Below, one piece after another: positions 9,342 to 18,656 of a stretch of 64,000 nt of DNA. This DNA is from Marinobacterium sediminicola. GTDB lineage: Bacteria > Pseudomonadota > Gammaproteobacteria > Pseudomonadales > Balneatricaceae. Within the stretch, counting starts at the first letter, position 1. Each line of letters starts with the position of its first letter. A model generated the notes under the pieces. That model made no database searches, was not told the DNA's origin, and worked only from the letters and a program-made list of their open reading frames with translations. Location: NCBI RefSeq assembly GCF_022343685.1, contig NZ_CP092123.1, forward strand, positions 2,046,001-2,110,000. Reading direction: 5' to 3'. A program made the position numbers and the translations under genes.

Positions 9342-10157
9342 TCAATGGCTTTGACCACCATTACTGCTGTCGATATCCAGCAAATCGAGCAGCATGCCCA
9401 ATTTATGCTCGATATCCTGAAGCAGATGTTGGCCCTGATCATTGATGACCGGCGCAATACTGTTCTCCAACTGCACAATGCCGGCCTGACTTTGCCGTAA
9501 TGCCTGCATTAAATTCCGCGAGCGCTTTTTGTTACTGTCTGTGAGCTGTTCGATACGACCAAGGGTGCGCTGCAACTGATGATCGAGTTCATACAGGCGA
9601 TCACTGACGCCTAGCATGCCCTCGCTCAGCGCATGACTGACTGTTCCCAGCTGATTCTCCAGCTGGTAAACCGCATCACGAAAACGGGACAGAAACTGCT
9701 CACCTTCACGCTCCATGAAGATCGCCAACAGCTCTTCTGGCAACAGGGCACGATTGCGACCATCAGTTCGAATCGCATATTCTCCACGCTGGGTGCAATA
9801 GGGCTTGTGCAGGCCCGGAGGAATCTCGACCCTGAATATCGGCTTGGATGCCGCCAGGTTTTCCGTGAAGATTAGAATTTCAACGTTGGGGATACAGCCC
9901 GTTGACTTGTTCACCAGAGTCAAACGGGCCTTGTCATCGACGTCGCACCCCACTACACGCCCGCGCTGTACACCATTGTCGGCCGTGTACTCATCAATAC
10001 CGATAAGAAGGGTGCCCCCCTGAGGGGTGTTGGCAAAGGCGACCAGATCCGAACTCTTGACCGCCTGCGTCTCGCGTTTGAAATCGACATTCAAGCCCTC
10101 GGGCAACGATAGCAGGTACTGAGTCCGGCGGCTTAAGCGTCGATATTCACGCTGCAT
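9342..10157 (-). CDS. AlbA_2 (Schlafen-type) domain protein with C-terminal coiled coil
   Basis: The protein has 271 residues. The N-terminal half matches the AlbA_2 / divergent AAA_4 domain: 'LNVDFKRE', 'DLVAFANTPQGGTLLIGI', then 'G.HKPYCTQRGEYAIR.DGRN'. This domain is associated with nucleic-acid or nucleotide binding and with Schlafen-like nucleases. The C-terminal half (about residues 165-260) is heptad-rich and predicted to be a coiled coil. It resembles a putative transcriptional regulator but lacks the usual winged-helix tail. It starts 13 bp after the small membrane-protein gene and closes the pepN-nadK operon. Function is not established. Confidence 0.75.
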   Translation of the reverse strand: MQREYRRLSRRTQYLLSLPEGLNVDFKRETQAVKSSDLVAFANTPQGGTLLIGIDEYTADNGVQRGRVVGCDVDDKARLTLVNKSTGCIPNVEILIFTENLAASKPIFRVEIPPGLHKPYCTQRGEYAIRTDGRNRALLPEELLAIFMEREGEQFLSRFRDAVYQLENQLGTVSHALSEGMLGVSDRLYELDHQLQRTLGRIEQLTDSNKKRSRNLMQALRQSQAGIVQLENSIAPVINDQGQHLLQDIEHKLGMLLDLLDIDSSNGGQSH

Positions 10158-10170
10158 GGTTTCGCTCTAA

Positions 10171-10557
10171 TCAGCGGTACAGCGCTTCATTGAACGGATC
10201 CAGCGGGCGCTCCAGCTGTTCATCAGTGCGGGGGTACAGAATGCGGCCTTCAAACTTGAGGCCCTTGCCCGCAAACCAGCGAGTCGTTTCTTCCAGCCCT
10301 TCTTCAGCCTGACTGACTCGGTACCATGCTGCCAAAATACGGTAGAAATACAGACCAAACAAACCTGCTGCAGCACCGAGAAAGAACTCGGACGCCAGGG
10401 CAAACACCATTAGCACAATCCCTGCAACCCACACCCGGCTGGCTCTGGCATCCTTGAGCACTTCATTGGCCGCCAGGCTCTGATCATGAAATTTGAGGTA
10501 ACGACGGTAGTTCTGCTGAAGATCGAACTTATCACTCGCATCAAAATAGGGTTCCAT
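10171..10557 (-). CDS. Small membrane protein of unknown function
   Basis: The 128-residue protein has a hydrophilic N-terminus (about 1-42) and one or two closely spaced membrane helices (about 43-80, rich in Val, Ala and Gly). A soluble tail follows, containing 'RWFAGKGLKFEGRILYPRTDEQLERPLDPFNEALYR'-like sequence in part. The start at 10557 was chosen because AAGGAT precedes it and the upstream extension looks non-coding. No family was recognised. It lies between pepN and the AlbA_2 gene on the same strand. Confidence 0.65.
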   Translation of the reverse strand: MEPYFDASDKFDLQQNYRRYLKFHDQSLAANEVLKDARASRVWVAGIVLMVFALASEFFLGAAAGLFGLYFYRILAAWYRVSQAEEGLEETTRWFAGKGLKFEGRILYPRTDEQLERPLDPFNEALYR

Positions 10558-10641
10558 CTGCGTATCCTTCACAGCTAAAAGTTGTTGGGCCGCACTTGCA
10601 GCCCGATGATCGTAAACATGTCGGGGCATGAATACCCGTCT

Positions 10642-13257
10642 TCATATGAGGCTCTTACTCACAACCTCGTATACATCAGCCGAGAGTTCGTTGGTATCGA
10701 TAATTCGTTGAAGCTGAGCTCGCATCAGACTGCCACGCTCGGCTGTGTAGCGCTTCCAGCGAGTCAAAGGGGTCAGCAAGCGAGCTGCTACCTGCGGATT
10801 CTGCTTATCCAGCTTCAAAATCCAGTCTGCCAGCCAAATGTAGCCTGATCCATCCTCGGCATGGAAGCTGGACAGATTCTGCGCACAAAATGAGCCTATC
10901 AGCGAGCGCAGCTTGTTCGGGTTACGCGCATCAAAGATCGGATGCTGAGCAAGCTCTTTTACTCGTTCCAGCGCCCCTTCTGTTGGGTCAGAAGCCTGAA
11001 CGGCGAGCCATTGATTCATGACCAGAGATTCATGCTGCCATTGCTGATAAAACTCCTGCAACAGCTCTTCCGCTGTTTCACGGAACTCCGAATGTGCAAC
11101 CAGTGACAAGGCAGCCAGTTGGTCGGTCATATTGTCGCTTTGCTCATACTGCTGACGAGTCAACTCAAGCCAGGGTTCACGCCCCGTCGCCATCAAATAG
11201 GCCAGTGCCAGATTTTTAAGACTGCGTCGTCCTGTCGATTCAGCATCTGGCGAGTAGGCTTCACCCGTATCGCAACGCTGATAAGCCATCAGCCATTCCT
11301 GCTCCAGCGCTTCGGCCAACGCTTTTCGCATGAACTCCCTTGCATCATGAATGGCTGCTACGTCAATCACGCCAGCCAACTCAGCGAGTTGAGCTTCAGA
11401 TGGCAGGCGCAAACATTGGGTAACCATGGCAGGATCGAGAGATTCATCCAACAGCAGCTGTCGCCAGGCTGTCACCAATGTCTCAGGGCAGGTCATCGGC
11501 ACTCCGTCTCGGTAGCGCTGCATCTGCTGTTGCAAAAGTCGAATGCAGAGACGCTGGCCCGCATCCCAACGGTTAAATCCATCAGGATCATTACTCAGCA
11601 ACATCAACAGCTGTTCGTCGCTGTAGTCATACTCCAGCTTAACCGGCGCGGAGAAACCACGAAGCAAGGACGGCACAGGTCGACTGGCGATGTTGTCAAA
11701 GCGGAACTGCTGGATTTCCTTGGTCAACTCCAGCATGCCGCTGTAGAGCTCCTGCCCGTCCTCGGCCAGCAACCCGATATTCAATGGAATCAGATAAGGC
11801 TGCTTATGATCCTGGCCAGGAGACGGAGGGCAACTCTGACGCACCGTCAGGGTATACTCACAAGTCTCTGGATTGTAGCTGTCACTGACCTCCAGACGCG
11901 GCGTACCTGCCTGGGAATACCAGCGCTTGAACTGGCCAAGATCCCGACCGGATACAGCTTCCATGGCGGCAACGAAATCATCGGTGGTCACAGCCTGGCC
12001 ATCATGGCGCTCGAAGTACAGGTCACTGCCCTTGCGGAACAAATCTGCCCCCAGCAGGGTATGCAGCATGCGCACCACCTCAGCACCCTTTTCATAGACA
12101 GTCAGGGTGTAGAAGTTGGATATTTCCATGTAAGACTCAGGCCTCACCGGATGCGCCATGGGTCCCGCATCCTCGGCAAACTGCGCTGTGCGAAGCAGGG
12201 ATACATCCTCGATTCGCTTGACGGTTCGGGAGTTCATGTCTGCGGAAAACTCGGCATCCCGGAAAACCGTGAAGCCTTCTTTCAAACTCAGCTGGAACCA
12301 GTCACGACAGGTCACACGGTTTCCGGACCAGTTATGGAAGTATTCATGCGCGACCACACCTTCCACTCGCTGGAAACCCTGGTCAGTCGTCGTTTTAGGG
12401 TGCGCCAACACACAGGAAGTGTTAAAGATGTTAAGTCCCTTGTTCTCCATCGCCCCCATGTTGAAGAAGTCAACGGCAACGATCATGTAGATATCAAGGT
12501 CATATTCACGTCCGTATACATCCTCATCCCAACGCATGGCGTTCTTGAGGGATTGCATGGCGTAGTCGAGCTTGTCCAGGTCCTTGGGCTCAGCATAGAT
12601 GCGAAGTGCGACCTCTCGCCCTGATGTCGTGGTATATCGATCTTCCAGCATGGCCAGATCGCCGGCAACCAGGGCAAAAAGATAACTGGGCTTGGGCCAG
12701 GGGTCATCCCAGGTCACCCAGTGACGCCCTTCTCCATCTTCGCCCGACTCGATCGGATTGCCGTTGGAAAGCAGTACAGGGTACAGCGCTTTATCTGCAA
12801 CCAGCGTCGTCCTGAAAATTGACATCACATCAGGACGATCCGGGAAAAAGGTGATACGACGAAAACCTTCCGCTTCACACTGAGTACAAAACATGCCATC
12901 CGACTTGTACAACCCTTCCAGTGCGGTGTTCTCATGCGGCAAAAGTCGTGTCACGCACTCCAGCGTGAAGCTCTCGGGCACATTCTCTATCAGGAGCCGA
13001 TCGCCCTTGCGCTGGTAATCGCAGGCCTCAAGAATTTCACCGTCGATACTAAGGCGACAGAGCTCCATATCGACGTCGCCGAATAGCTCCAGTGGTCTGC
13101 GTTTATCGGATACCAGCGGATTGGCCTGGACGCTGAGCTGTGCACGCACCAGAGTCTGTTCTTCTTCCAGTTCGAACCGCAGCTCGGTATGACTGATCAA
13201 CCAGGCCGGCGGCTGATAGTCTTCCAGATAAATGGTTTCATGCTGCTTAGATGACAT
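10642..13257 (-). CDS. pepN: Aminopeptidase N
   Basis: M1-family zinc aminopeptidase of 871 residues, the usual length for the bacterial enzyme. The substrate-binding GAMEN motif is at 268-272 and the zinc motif HEYFH at 304-308 with the third ligand Glu327. The PepN-specific C-terminal helical domain is present. It removes N-terminal residues from peptides in the cytoplasm. A CTGGAG ribosome site precedes the ATG, and the DUF2797 gene ends 12 bp upstream on the same strand. Intact. Confidence 0.97.
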   Translation of the reverse strand: MSSKQHETIYLEDYQPPAWLISHTELRFELEEEQTLVRAQLSVQANPLVSDKRRPLELFGDVDMELCRLSIDGEILEACDYQRKGDRLLIENVPESFTLECVTRLLPHENTALEGLYKSDGMFCTQCEAEGFRRITFFPDRPDVMSIFRTTLVADKALYPVLLSNGNPIESGEDGEGRHWVTWDDPWPKPSYLFALVAGDLAMLEDRYTTTSGREVALRIYAEPKDLDKLDYAMQSLKNAMRWDEDVYGREYDLDIYMIVAVDFFNMGAMENKGLNIFNTSCVLAHPKTTTDQGFQRVEGVVAHEYFHNWSGNRVTCRDWFQLSLKEGFTVFRDAEFSADMNSRTVKRIEDVSLLRTAQFAEDAGPMAHPVRPESYMEISNFYTLTVYEKGAEVVRMLHTLLGADLFRKGSDLYFERHDGQAVTTDDFVAAMEAVSGRDLGQFKRWYSQAGTPRLEVSDSYNPETCEYTLTVRQSCPPSPGQDHKQPYLIPLNIGLLAEDGQELYSGMLELTKEIQQFRFDNIASRPVPSLLRGFSAPVKLEYDYSDEQLLMLLSNDPDGFNRWDAGQRLCIRLLQQQMQRYRDGVPMTCPETLVTAWRQLLLDESLDPAMVTQCLRLPSEAQLAELAGVIDVAAIHDAREFMRKALAEALEQEWLMAYQRCDTGEAYSPDAESTGRRSLKNLALAYLMATGREPWLELTRQQYEQSDNMTDQLAALSLVAHSEFRETAEELLQEFYQQWQHESLVMNQWLAVQASDPTEGALERVKELAQHPIFDARNPNKLRSLIGSFCAQNLSSFHAEDGSGYIWLADWILKLDKQNPQVAARLLTPLTRWKRYTAERGSLMRAQLQRIIDTNELSADVYEVVSKSLI

Positions 13258-13269
13258 TACAACTCCAGG

Positions 13270-14103
13270 TTAAAAACTTAGCTGCACGTTATACGCCGCA
13301 AACTTGCGAATATTGATCACACCCGTATCAAGGATCAGATATTGCCCCTTGATGCCCAAAAGTACACCGGCCACTTCAGGATTCTTGTCAAAATTATGCG
13401 TGGCGACTTTGGTCGGATACTCAAGGACAGGATAATCAATATCAACCACATCAGCATCAAGGGCTCGGATGGCCGCTTGACCGTACTGGTCACGCAGGGC
13501 ATCCAGCTGCAACGCACACAAGTCGAGCAGACGATCACGTTCGCTCAGCAGGTCGATCGGCTCAACCTGACCTTTCAGCATGGTCCGCCAGTTGGTCTTG
13601 TCACTGACATGGGCGGCTATGATCTGCTCGATCAGGCCGGAATGCAGCCGGGTGTCCACTTCAAGGATAGGCAGGGCCTGAATGGCACCCTGATCCATCC
13701 ATCGCGTCGGCACTTGCTCACAACGCGTAATGCCCACTTTGACGCCGGATGAGTTGGCGAGGTATACCACGTGCGGCTGAAAGCAGTGTCGCTCTCCCCA
13801 CGCGGGATCACGGCAGGTCCCTTCCTGAAAATGGCACTTCTCAGGTTTGACGATGCAGCTGTCACATTGCGGCAGACGCGTAAAACAGGGGTAGCAATAG
13901 CCCTGATTGAAGCTTTTCTTGGTCTTGCGGCCGCAGTGAAGGCAGTTGATATCACCGGTATGCACCAGTTTGATCGGTTTACCCAGATGAACATTGAGGT
14001 CAACCAGGGTATCTCCCAATGGCAACTGATACGTAACCGGTGAATCCAGACGAGTGTGCATTTTTCGAAGCGGGCCACACAGACCGGTATTCATTTCAGC
14101 CAT
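13270..14103 (-). CDS. DUF2797 zinc-ribbon protein
   Basis: The 277-residue protein has clustered cysteines in its first 120 residues (CLHCGRK, CYPC, CDSC, then further Cys and 'CRDP.WGERHC'), which suggests zinc binding. The C-terminal part includes 'VYLANSSG.KVGITR' and 'PTRWMDQGA', which resembles a GIY-YIG-like strand pattern. It matches the DUF2797 family found upstream of pepN in pseudomonads. Function is unknown, and an RNA- or DNA-binding role is only a guess. The gene overlaps the DUF1315 gene by 8 bp, indicating translational coupling. Confidence 0.82.
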   Translation of the reverse strand: MAEMNTGLCGPLRKMHTRLDSPVTYQLPLGDTLVDLNVHLGKPIKLVHTGDINCLHCGRKTKKSFNQGYCYPCFTRLPQCDSCIVKPEKCHFQEGTCRDPAWGERHCFQPHVVYLANSSGVKVGITRCEQVPTRWMDQGAIQALPILEVDTRLHSGLIEQIIAAHVSDKTNWRTMLKGQVEPIDLLSERDRLLDLCALQLDALRDQYGQAAIRALDADVVDIDYPVLEYPTKVATHNFDKNPEVAGVLLGIKGQYLILDTGVINIRKFAAYNVQLSF

Positions 14104-14365
14104 CAGTCAGGATCTTCAAAACCTGTGGCTGCAGGGGATCTGTACCATGCTGACTGCCATCCGGCCGAGTTCTGTCAATAAAGCCGACACGCTGGTCTTC
14201 AGCCACATTGTGCTTGTGCTCATAGGCAATGACCGCACGCAGGCTGGTTTCCCGCTGCTCCTGAGTCAGGCGCTCACCATTTGGCCACTTACCCAGTTCA
14301 ACGGCGCGTCTCAGTGACTGATAGACGTCAGGCGTCATCGCCTCAATCATTTTGTCGAATGTCAT
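14096..14365 (-). CDS. yeaC: DUF1315 (YeaC) family protein
   Basis: The 89-residue soluble protein has the YeaC pattern 'MI..MTPDVYQSLRRAVELGKWPNGERLT.EQ....RAVIAYE.KHN'. Function is unknown. ATG at 14365 is preferred to a GTG two codons upstream (14371). It is translationally coupled to the DUF2797 gene through an 8-bp overlap and belongs to the nadK-pepN operon. Confidence 0.88.
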   Translation of the reverse strand: MTFDKMIEAMTPDVYQSLRRAVELGKWPNGERLTQEQRETSLRAVIAYEHKHNVAEDQRVGFIDRTRPDGSQHGTDPLQPQVLKILTDG

Positions 14366-14410
14366 GATCACTACTCTCTCGATCTAATGGCTTCGATTCT
14401 AGCACAGCCA

Positions 14411-15265
14411 CTAACCCTGGCGCCTGTTCAGCAGACGCCCGATGGGCAACCAGCACAACCCTGCCAGAAGACCAACCAGATGGGCAGTATTGGCGATCGA
14501 ACCAAGCCCAACTCCCTCAAGTACACCCGTAAATCCGAGCGCCAACCAAAGCAGCAGCATTCCCATCAGCGCCGGCGGCAAACCGATACGCGGCCGTCCG
14601 CCCTGACGGTCCCATAGCCAGCTGTAAGCCAACAGCGCAAATACCACCCCAGACATGCCTCCAAACATGGGCCCACTAACCAGGTATTGCGCAAGGTTGG
14701 AAGCGATGCCACTGAACAGCGCCAAAGCCAACAGAGACAAACTGCCTTGAGAAGGCTCCATACGGGTACCAACGATCCAGACCCATAAGAGGTTAAACAG
14801 GATATGCAACAGACTGAAATGCATGAAGATCGGGGTCACCAGTCGCCAGACCTCTCCTGACATCAGCGTCTGGCCCAGCAGCGCATGGAGCATGGCATTA
14901 CCCCTGACCTCAAAAGGCGTAAAGCTGAACCATGACATCCGATCCAGGTCGGCACCGAAACCGATAAAAAAACTGACCACAAAGCTCAGCACAATCAGGC
15001 TTAAGGTAACCGGCAACTCCGTCCAGTCAACGGGCCGTATGCGACGACGTCGACCTTCTTCCTGGACCTGAACCCGCGCCAGGTCACCTCCATTTCGCCA
15101 ATAACGGTAGAGCTCCTGAAGCTGGACAGGATCCTGAGTGTCTGCAACCCAAAGCACTTGGCGCTCGCCTTCTTCCAACACCCGATGTGGAATCGAGTGT
15201 TGCCACAAAAAGGCGGTGAATTCCGTTAGATCTTCCTGCAGAGGCGCTTCAATAACGGGAATCAT
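14411..15265 (-). CDS. Rhomboid-family intramembrane serine protease (GlpG-like)
   Basis: The 284-residue protein has a soluble N-terminal domain (about 1-75) like GlpG, followed by six membrane helices. Catalytic Ser205 lies in the GMSG motif and His262 in 'NTAHLVGL', giving the rhomboid Ser-His dyad. 'HILFNLLWVWIVGTRME' is the conserved second-helix and loop region. Rhomboids cleave membrane proteins within the bilayer; the substrate here is unknown. The start codon overlaps the metallophosphoesterase stop as ATGA, so translation is probably coupled. Confidence 0.93.
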   Translation of the reverse strand: MIPVIEAPLQEDLTEFTAFLWQHSIPHRVLEEGERQVLWVADTQDPVQLQELYRYWRNGGDLARVQVQEEGRRRRIRPVDWTELPVTLSLIVLSFVVSFFIGFGADLDRMSWFSFTPFEVRGNAMLHALLGQTLMSGEVWRLVTPIFMHFSLLHILFNLLWVWIVGTRMEPSQGSLSLLALALFSGIASNLAQYLVSGPMFGGMSGVVFALLAYSWLWDRQGGRPRIGLPPALMGMLLLWLALGFTGVLEGVGLGSIANTAHLVGLLAGLCWLPIGRLLNRRQG

Positions 15266-16245
15266 GAAGCGCCAACCTCGGCATTGGCCAAATGCACTTC
15301 ACGCGCGACATCCACCCAAACGAATTTTTCCGGCAGGATTCGGCTCTCGTCATCAAGCCGATAAGCGACCAGCTTGCCGAATTTAACGGCGCTGTAATCG
15401 AGACAGGCGATATTGGATGTCACTGGCTGAGGGGTTCCCTGACGCCAGTAATGGCCAATGAACAGCGGCTTTTCTTCCGCTCCATAGCACAGAAGATCCT
15501 GACGCTGATCGTCAGTGATGGGTAAACGCGCCAAATGCGCAGGCAAGGGATCAGGCTGAAACACCACATCAACCAGATACTGAGGATCAGGCATCCAAAA
15601 CTTGGTTCTGAAAAAATGACGCCTGAAACCATCCTTGCTGACCATGACTTCATTGTTGGGCAAGCGCAGATGCGTACCACGCAACAGCCGATCCATCACC
15701 TCCCATTCAAAACTGCCCTCGACCGCTGAACGATAAAGAAATGCCTTATCGATGCAGTTGCCACCATATTCCTTTCGAAAGCGATCAATCAGTTCCTGAT
15801 GCCAGCATGCATGCACTACTCGAAAACGTTCAAACTCGAGGAACAGGGGCAACTGCTGAAACCAGTCGAGATAATCCTGCTGCTCACCCTCATAAGGCGA
15901 GAGCTGCTCGAGAGTCTGCTGAAGAATGCGCTGATGTCGGGCAGTATGTGCCCTGAGGTACTCACCCGGCTTGTCAGGATGAGGGGTCATGTAGCAGAGG
16001 TAGTTGTATTCGTGATTGCCCATAACGATGTGAGCCTGACCCGCCTCAACCATTTCACGAACCAGTTGCAGCGCCTCACGGATGTGTGGACCACGATCAA
16101 TCACATCACCAATGAATATCACCTTCCGCTGAGGGTGTCGGTACACTCCGTTGACCTGGCGGTAACCCATGCGCGCAAGCAGCATGCGCAGGCTAAGAGC
16201 ACAGCCATGTATATCTCCGATCAGGTCATATCCTTGGCAACTCAC
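15262..16245 (-). CDS. Calcineurin-like metallophosphoesterase
   Basis: The 327-residue cytoplasmic protein carries the metallophosphatase motifs GDIHG (near residue 10), GDVIDRG and GNHEYN, with further His ligands in 'HACWH' and 'GHYW'. It resembles ApaH/PrpE-type serine/threonine or dinucleotide phosphatases. The substrate cannot be told from sequence. The start is GTG at 16245, supported by AGGAG 8 bp upstream. It lies 3 bp after nadK and overlaps the rhomboid gene by 4 bp. Confidence 0.87.
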   Translation of the reverse strand: MSCQGYDLIGDIHGCALSLRMLLARMGYRQVNGVYRHPQRKVIFIGDVIDRGPHIREALQLVREMVEAGQAHIVMGNHEYNYLCYMTPHPDKPGEYLRAHTARHQRILQQTLEQLSPYEGEQQDYLDWFQQLPLFLEFERFRVVHACWHQELIDRFRKEYGGNCIDKAFLYRSAVEGSFEWEVMDRLLRGTHLRLPNNEVMVSKDGFRRHFFRTKFWMPDPQYLVDVVFQPDPLPAHLARLPITDDQRQDLLCYGAEEKPLFIGHYWRQGTPQPVTSNIACLDYSAVKFGKLVAYRLDDESRILPEKFVWVDVAREVHLANAEVGAS

Positions 16246-16248
16246 AAC

Positions 16249-17136
16249 TTACTCCTGTTCGCCCAGTTTGGTACCCCAGCCCAATTTCTCTCGACAGGTA
16301 CGATAGAAGTCGTAATCCAGAGGATGGAGCAACTTCAATTTGTGCGACTTCTTGCGAATGGTCACGCTATCCCCGGGCGCAAGGCTATGGTTAAGTTGGC
16401 CATCACAGGAAATGGATGGATAGGTTTTGTTCTCTTCGCTGATCACCAGCTTAAGCTCACTGTTACCGTCAACGACGATCGGTCTGCTGGAAAGCGTATG
16501 CGGGAACATTGGCACCAACACCAAAGCATCCAGTTTCGGATGCATAATCGGACCACCCCCGGACAAGGCATAAGCGGTAGATCCAGTTGGAGTCGAAACG
16601 ATCAGGCCATCCGATTTCTGGGTGTAAACAAACTGGCCTTCAATGTACAACTCGAACTGGATCATTCGCGTTGCCTTACCCGGGTGCAACACACAGTCGT
16701 TCAAGGCCGTCATCTCACCAACCGGCTCACCATTACGCTTGATCTCCACATCCAGCAGGAACCGGGTGTCAACGGTATAGCGCCCTGACAGAACCTGGCT
16801 TAACTTATCCTCGAAGTCCTGAGGTGGCAGGTCAGTCAGAAATCCCAGGTTGCCACGATTGATACCCAGTACCGGAATATTGTTCTGTGCCAGTGAACGC
16901 GCCGCCCCCAAAAGGCTCCCATCACCTCCTACGACAATGCACAGATCACAGATCTCCCCCATCATCTTTTGCTTACAAACCTGCTGCCCATGGCCAGGCA
17001 TCACTTCAGCGATGGTCTGATCCAAAATAACGTTCAACCCCCTGTCATCCAGAAAACGGATCAGTTCTTTCAGGGTGTCGATCACGGATTTGCTGCCAAG
17101 CCGCCCGATCAAACCAATATTTCGAAAGTTATCCAT
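16249..17136 (-). CDS. nadK: NAD kinase
   Basis: The protein has 295 residues, the usual NadK length. It shows the GGDGS phosphate-binding motif, 'GINRGNLGFLTDL', 'LNDCVLHPG' and the 'SDGLIVSTPTGSTAY' active-site segment. It phosphorylates NAD to NADP with ATP in the cytoplasm. It is the first gene of the minus-strand operon that continues through the metallophosphoesterase, rhomboid, YeaC, DUF2797 and pepN. A second, divergent ATP-NAD kinase-type protein is encoded at 25445-26563. Confidence 0.96.
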   Translation of the reverse strand: MDNFRNIGLIGRLGSKSVIDTLKELIRFLDDRGLNVILDQTIAEVMPGHGQQVCKQKMMGEICDLCIVVGGDGSLLGAARSLAQNNIPVLGINRGNLGFLTDLPPQDFEDKLSQVLSGRYTVDTRFLLDVEIKRNGEPVGEMTALNDCVLHPGKATRMIQFELYIEGQFVYTQKSDGLIVSTPTGSTAYALSGGGPIMHPKLDALVLVPMFPHTLSSRPIVVDGNSELKLVISEENKTYPSISCDGQLNHSLAPGDSVTIRKKSHKLKLLHPLDYDFYRTCREKLGWGTKLGEQE

Positions 17137-17178
17137 TCCTAGCCACGACTCCAGTCCGAGTATATTTTGATTTCACTA

Positions 17179-18141
17179 TTATAAAGCCAGGGGGCCGACA
17201 AAATCAGGTGTCAGACCTTGCAACCGGGTCGCCATTCCTCTACGCCCCTGAAGGCCACCGGTATGCAACAGAATGACATGACTGCCCCGCCCTATGCCAC
17301 CTCGCAAAACATGGCGAACCAATGCCATAAACGCTTTCACAGTGTAAACAGGATCAAGAGGCAACTGATAACGCTGCTCAATCTCGACCAGCGTACGCGC
17401 CAACTCGGGTGACAAACGTGCGTATCCGCCCAAATGCCCATCCGGAATCAACGACCAGCCGGCATCCTGATCAACACCTGTGGACTCAAGTAGCAGTTTC
17501 ACATCCTGAAGCAGCCTTTCGCCGTATTTGAGCACAGGCACGCCCAGCACCTTCGCGCCAGCTGGTCGCCCGGCCACCAGACCCGCAAGCGTCCCTCCGG
17601 TACCGACCGCTGTCACCATGTAATCACACGCCGCATGCTTCAGGGCCGGTAAACCCCAGATCTCCTGAACACTGTGTACAGCCGCGACATTGGTACCTCC
17701 CTCGGGTATTACCCGGATAGCACCATACCGTGCACGAAGCCTGTCATGATAATCGGAGTCGTATCGACGCCGATATTCATCGCGGGTTACAAATTCCAAT
17801 TGCATGCCCCAGCGACGCGCATCAGAGAGCATGGCATTTGCTGCATATTCAGGCTCCCCGCGAACTATCCCTATCGTTTTGATACCAAGAGAATGACCGG
17901 CATATGCCAAGGCATGAAGATGATTTGACCAGGCCCCACCAAAGCTGAGCAACGCCATACCCTCCTGACAAGCTTGTTCAAGGACAGGCATCAACTTGAA
18001 CCACTTATTGCCACTGATCGCGGCATCAGTGAGGTCCAGTCTCAACACGGACAGAATAATTCCATGGCGGGCAAAAAAGCGGCTTGGAATTCTGTCCAGA
18101 GCGATTTCAGACGGAGATAAGGCAAAAGGGGAAGCAGACAT
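17179..18141 (-). CDS. PLP-dependent D-cysteine desulfhydrase / ACC deaminase family enzyme
   Basis: The 320-residue protein is of fold-type II PLP enzymes. The PLP lysine is in 'SGNKWFKL' near residue 47, the substrate-binding loop is 'FGGAWSNHLHALA', and the phosphate loop is 'AVGTGGTLAG'. These match the 1-aminocyclopropane-1-carboxylate deaminase / D-cysteine desulfhydrase family. True ACC deaminase and D-cysteine desulfhydrase cannot be separated from these motifs alone. It is a single gene 42 bp upstream of nadK on the same strand and could be read with it. Confidence 0.85.
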   Translation of the reverse strand: MSASPFALSPSEIALDRIPSRFFARHGIILSVLRLDLTDAAISGNKWFKLMPVLEQACQEGMALLSFGGAWSNHLHALAYAGHSLGIKTIGIVRGEPEYAANAMLSDARRWGMQLEFVTRDEYRRRYDSDYHDRLRARYGAIRVIPEGGTNVAAVHSVQEIWGLPALKHAACDYMVTAVGTGGTLAGLVAGRPAGAKVLGVPVLKYGERLLQDVKLLLESTGVDQDAGWSLIPDGHLGGYARLSPELARTLVEIEQRYQLPLDPVYTVKAFMALVRHVLRGGIGRGSHVILLHTGGLQGRRGMATRLQGLTPDFVGPLAL

Positions 18142-18452
18142 GCTAGACGCCAGACAAATAAGTTTGATTCTACAGCATCAAGCTCAAAGCGGGGCGCGAC
18201 CAGAATCGTCCAAAGGTATGTTTTTTATCGCACCAACGGCCAGAAAGAAGGCCATCATCGAATTAACCGAGACGAATACGAGTAAGGGGAATTGAAAGAC
18301 CGGATGTTCTCAGGACGTTACGCCCCGCGACTTCAGCAAGACTTGCCAGAAATAGGCATTGAATTTGAAATTGACGGAACCCTGGACTTGCGGCCCAGAA
18401 CATTCCATAGAGAGCTGACAGGCTGGCATCTAACCTCTTCATCTCTCAAAAT
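18142..18452 (-). other. Intergenic region between the tRNA array and the PLP-enzyme gene
   Basis: No protein gene is supported in these 311 bases. The left part should hold the promoter of the PLP enzyme at 17179-18141, but no good hexamers stand out. The right part (about 18372-18452) is a decayed tRNA-Asp-like remnant described separately. No clear intrinsic terminator for the tRNA transcript is visible. Confidence 0.6.
18372..18452 (-). pseudogene. Decayed, chimeric tRNA-Asp remnant (older copy)
   Basis: Read on the minus strand, this segment keeps a D-loop/anticodon-arm-like stretch (GGTTAGATGCCAGCCTGTCA) and a degraded T-arm/acceptor 3' half, but has no 5' acceptor half. It shares its internal non-tRNA bases (AGCTC, then GTTCTGGG) and its leader (ATTTTGAGAGATGA) with the remnant at 18657-18738, so both derive from one ancestor. 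It lies directly 3' of tRNA-Asp 18453-18529. It cannot fold as a normal tRNA. Confidence 0.6.
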
Positions 18453-18529
18453 TGGCGGAACGGACGGGACTCGAACCCGCGACCCCCTGCGTGACAGGCA
18501 GGTATTCTAACCAACTGAACTACCGCTCC
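18453..18529 (-). tRNA. tRNA-Asp(GTC), copy 1
   Basis: A 77-nt gene with encoded CCA. The cloverleaf has acceptor GGAGCGG paired with the CCGTTCC 3' side, anticodon GTC in loop CTGTCAC, and T-loop TTCGAGT. It is the last, promoter-distal gene of the array. The 6-bp spacer to tRNA-Val copy 1 is GCGTTT-like and differs slightly from that of copies 3-5. Confidence 0.97.
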
Positions 18530-18535
18530 GCGTTT

Positions 18536-18611
18536 TGGTGGGCGAAGAGGGGTTCGAACCCCCGACCCTCTGCTTGTAAGGCAGATGCTCTCCCAACTGA
18601 GCTATTCGCCC
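18536..18611 (-). tRNA. tRNA-Val(TAC), copy 1
   Basis: A 76-nt gene with encoded CCA. Acceptor GGGCGAA pairs with TTCGCCC, the discriminator is A, the anticodon is TAC in loop CTTACAA, and the T-loop is TTCGAAC. Upstream of it (toward tRNA-Asp copy 2) lies the decayed tRNA remnant. Confidence 0.97.
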
Positions 18612-18656
18612 AAAACATGGTGGCTTGTTACGACTCCTCAGCGCTTTGAGAAGAAG

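Noticed and set aside
11119-12624. 501-codon plus-strand frame opposite pepN
   Set aside because: It lies antisense within intact pepN and its translation has no domain or plausible start context.
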